Source: Roseomonas sp. (GTDB taxonomy: Bacteria > Pseudomonadota > Alphaproteobacteria > Acetobacterales > Acetobacteraceae). From it: 64,000 bases of DNA. Below the pieces are notes generated by a model that was given only the letters and a program-made list of their open reading frames with translations, ran no database searches and was not told the DNA's origin. The stretch lies in NCBI GenBank assembly GCA_020249465.1, contig JADCFP010000012.1, forward strand, positions 24,828-88,827, written 5' to 3'. A program made the position numbers and the translations under genes. Positions 63,837-64,000 of this stretch are shown here, one piece after another; position 1 is the stretch's first letter, and every line of letters begins with the position of its first letter.

Positions 63837-64000
63837 GAGCATTTTCAAGCCAAGTGGAATCACTTGGCGACTCGGAAAATGCGACCGGATAAGTGAGCAT
63901 TTTCAAGCCAAGTGGAATCACTTGGCGACTCGGAAAATGCGACCGGATAAGTGAGCATTTTCAAGCCAAGTGGAATCACTTGGCGACTCGGAAAATGCGA
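63837..64000. repeat. Tandem array of a 58-bp palindromic repeat
   Basis: Two full identical 58-base units (63837-63894, 63895-63952) and 48 bases of a third run to the window edge, so the array continues beyond it. Each unit has an 8-base inner stem (GCCAAGTG / CACTTGGC around GAAT) within an outer GCATTTTC / GAAAATGC stem. The design resembles palindromic intergenic elements of alphaproteobacteria, but here they are in tandem without spacers. Confidence 0.95.

Noticed and set aside
63837..64000. CRISPR array
   Set aside because: The repeats are adjacent without unique spacers, each 58-bp unit is palindromic at two levels and no cas genes are nearby.

Overview
The window looks like the chromosome of an alphaproteobacterium, most likely a Roseomonas-like member of the Acetobacteraceae/Rhodospirillales. 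This rests on moderately high GC, the dnaB-alr-mlaE-mlaF and TPR-ispE-tRNA-Gln blocks, short intergenic palindromes of the alphaproteobacterial type, and eight Bug/TctC-type periplasmic binding proteins without a matching tctAB permease. About 60 protein genes and one tRNA are supported. No phage, insertion sequence, CRISPR array or rRNA was seen. Gene density is high and many neighbours overlap by 1 to 14 bases.

Layout: (1) 1-5308: an aldehyde dehydrogenase, a Bug receptor, a TPR lipoprotein, ispE (apparently starting at CTG inside the TPR stop codon) and tRNA-Gln(TTG). (2) 5342-11497: a divergent pair of surface-polysaccharide genes (RgpF-like and a tandem GT2), two Bug receptors and a small lipoprotein, with several hairpins between genes. 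(3) 11503-17407, minus strand: glycosyltransferase, heparinase-like protein, rpe, methyltransferase, cupin, GST and gloB. (4) 17467-24367: a methyltransferase and an SMP-30 lactonase on plus, then a compact minus operon glpK - SelA-like PLP enzyme - AtuA large subunit - FkbM-like methyltransferase - AtuA small subunit. (5) 24421-29567: a catabolic patch (GST, amidohydrolase, sugar isomerase-like protein, Bug receptor, extradiol dioxygenase). (6) 29638-33820: housekeeping dnaB, alr, mlaE, mlaF.

(7) 33956-37150: a Bug receptor, then a coupled triad of carboxymuconolactone-decarboxylase-like protein, HIBADH-like dehydrogenase and metallo-beta-lactamase-fold lactonase. (8) 37284-39643: a cytochrome P450 whose stop overlaps the start of an LpxL-like acyltransferase. 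(9) 39761-49041: Bug receptor, thioesterase, GST, small proteins, tandem PPC-domain protein, ABC1 kinase, pepF and an acyl-CoA synthetase. (10) 49109-56425: Bug receptor, alpha/beta hydrolase without the usual serine nucleophile, cyclase-type metalloenzyme, two class III CoA transferases and a chemoreceptor. (11) 56429-63823: S1C protease, dipeptide-type binding protein, amidase, class III aminotransferase, Bug receptor and a crotonase. The window ends inside a perfect tandem array of a 58-bp palindromic repeat.

Overall the region suggests a metabolically versatile heterotroph that captures many organic acids through periplasmic receptors and feeds them into CoA-transferase, hydratase, dehydrogenase and ring-cleavage enzymes. 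The most interesting signals are the 44-bp palindromic element fused to two stop codons, the FkbM gene set between the two AtuA subunits, the P450-acyltransferase pair, the CTG start of ispE, the hydrolase lacking its serine and the 58-bp tandem repeat. All functions are inferred from sequence motifs read by eye; no database search was run.
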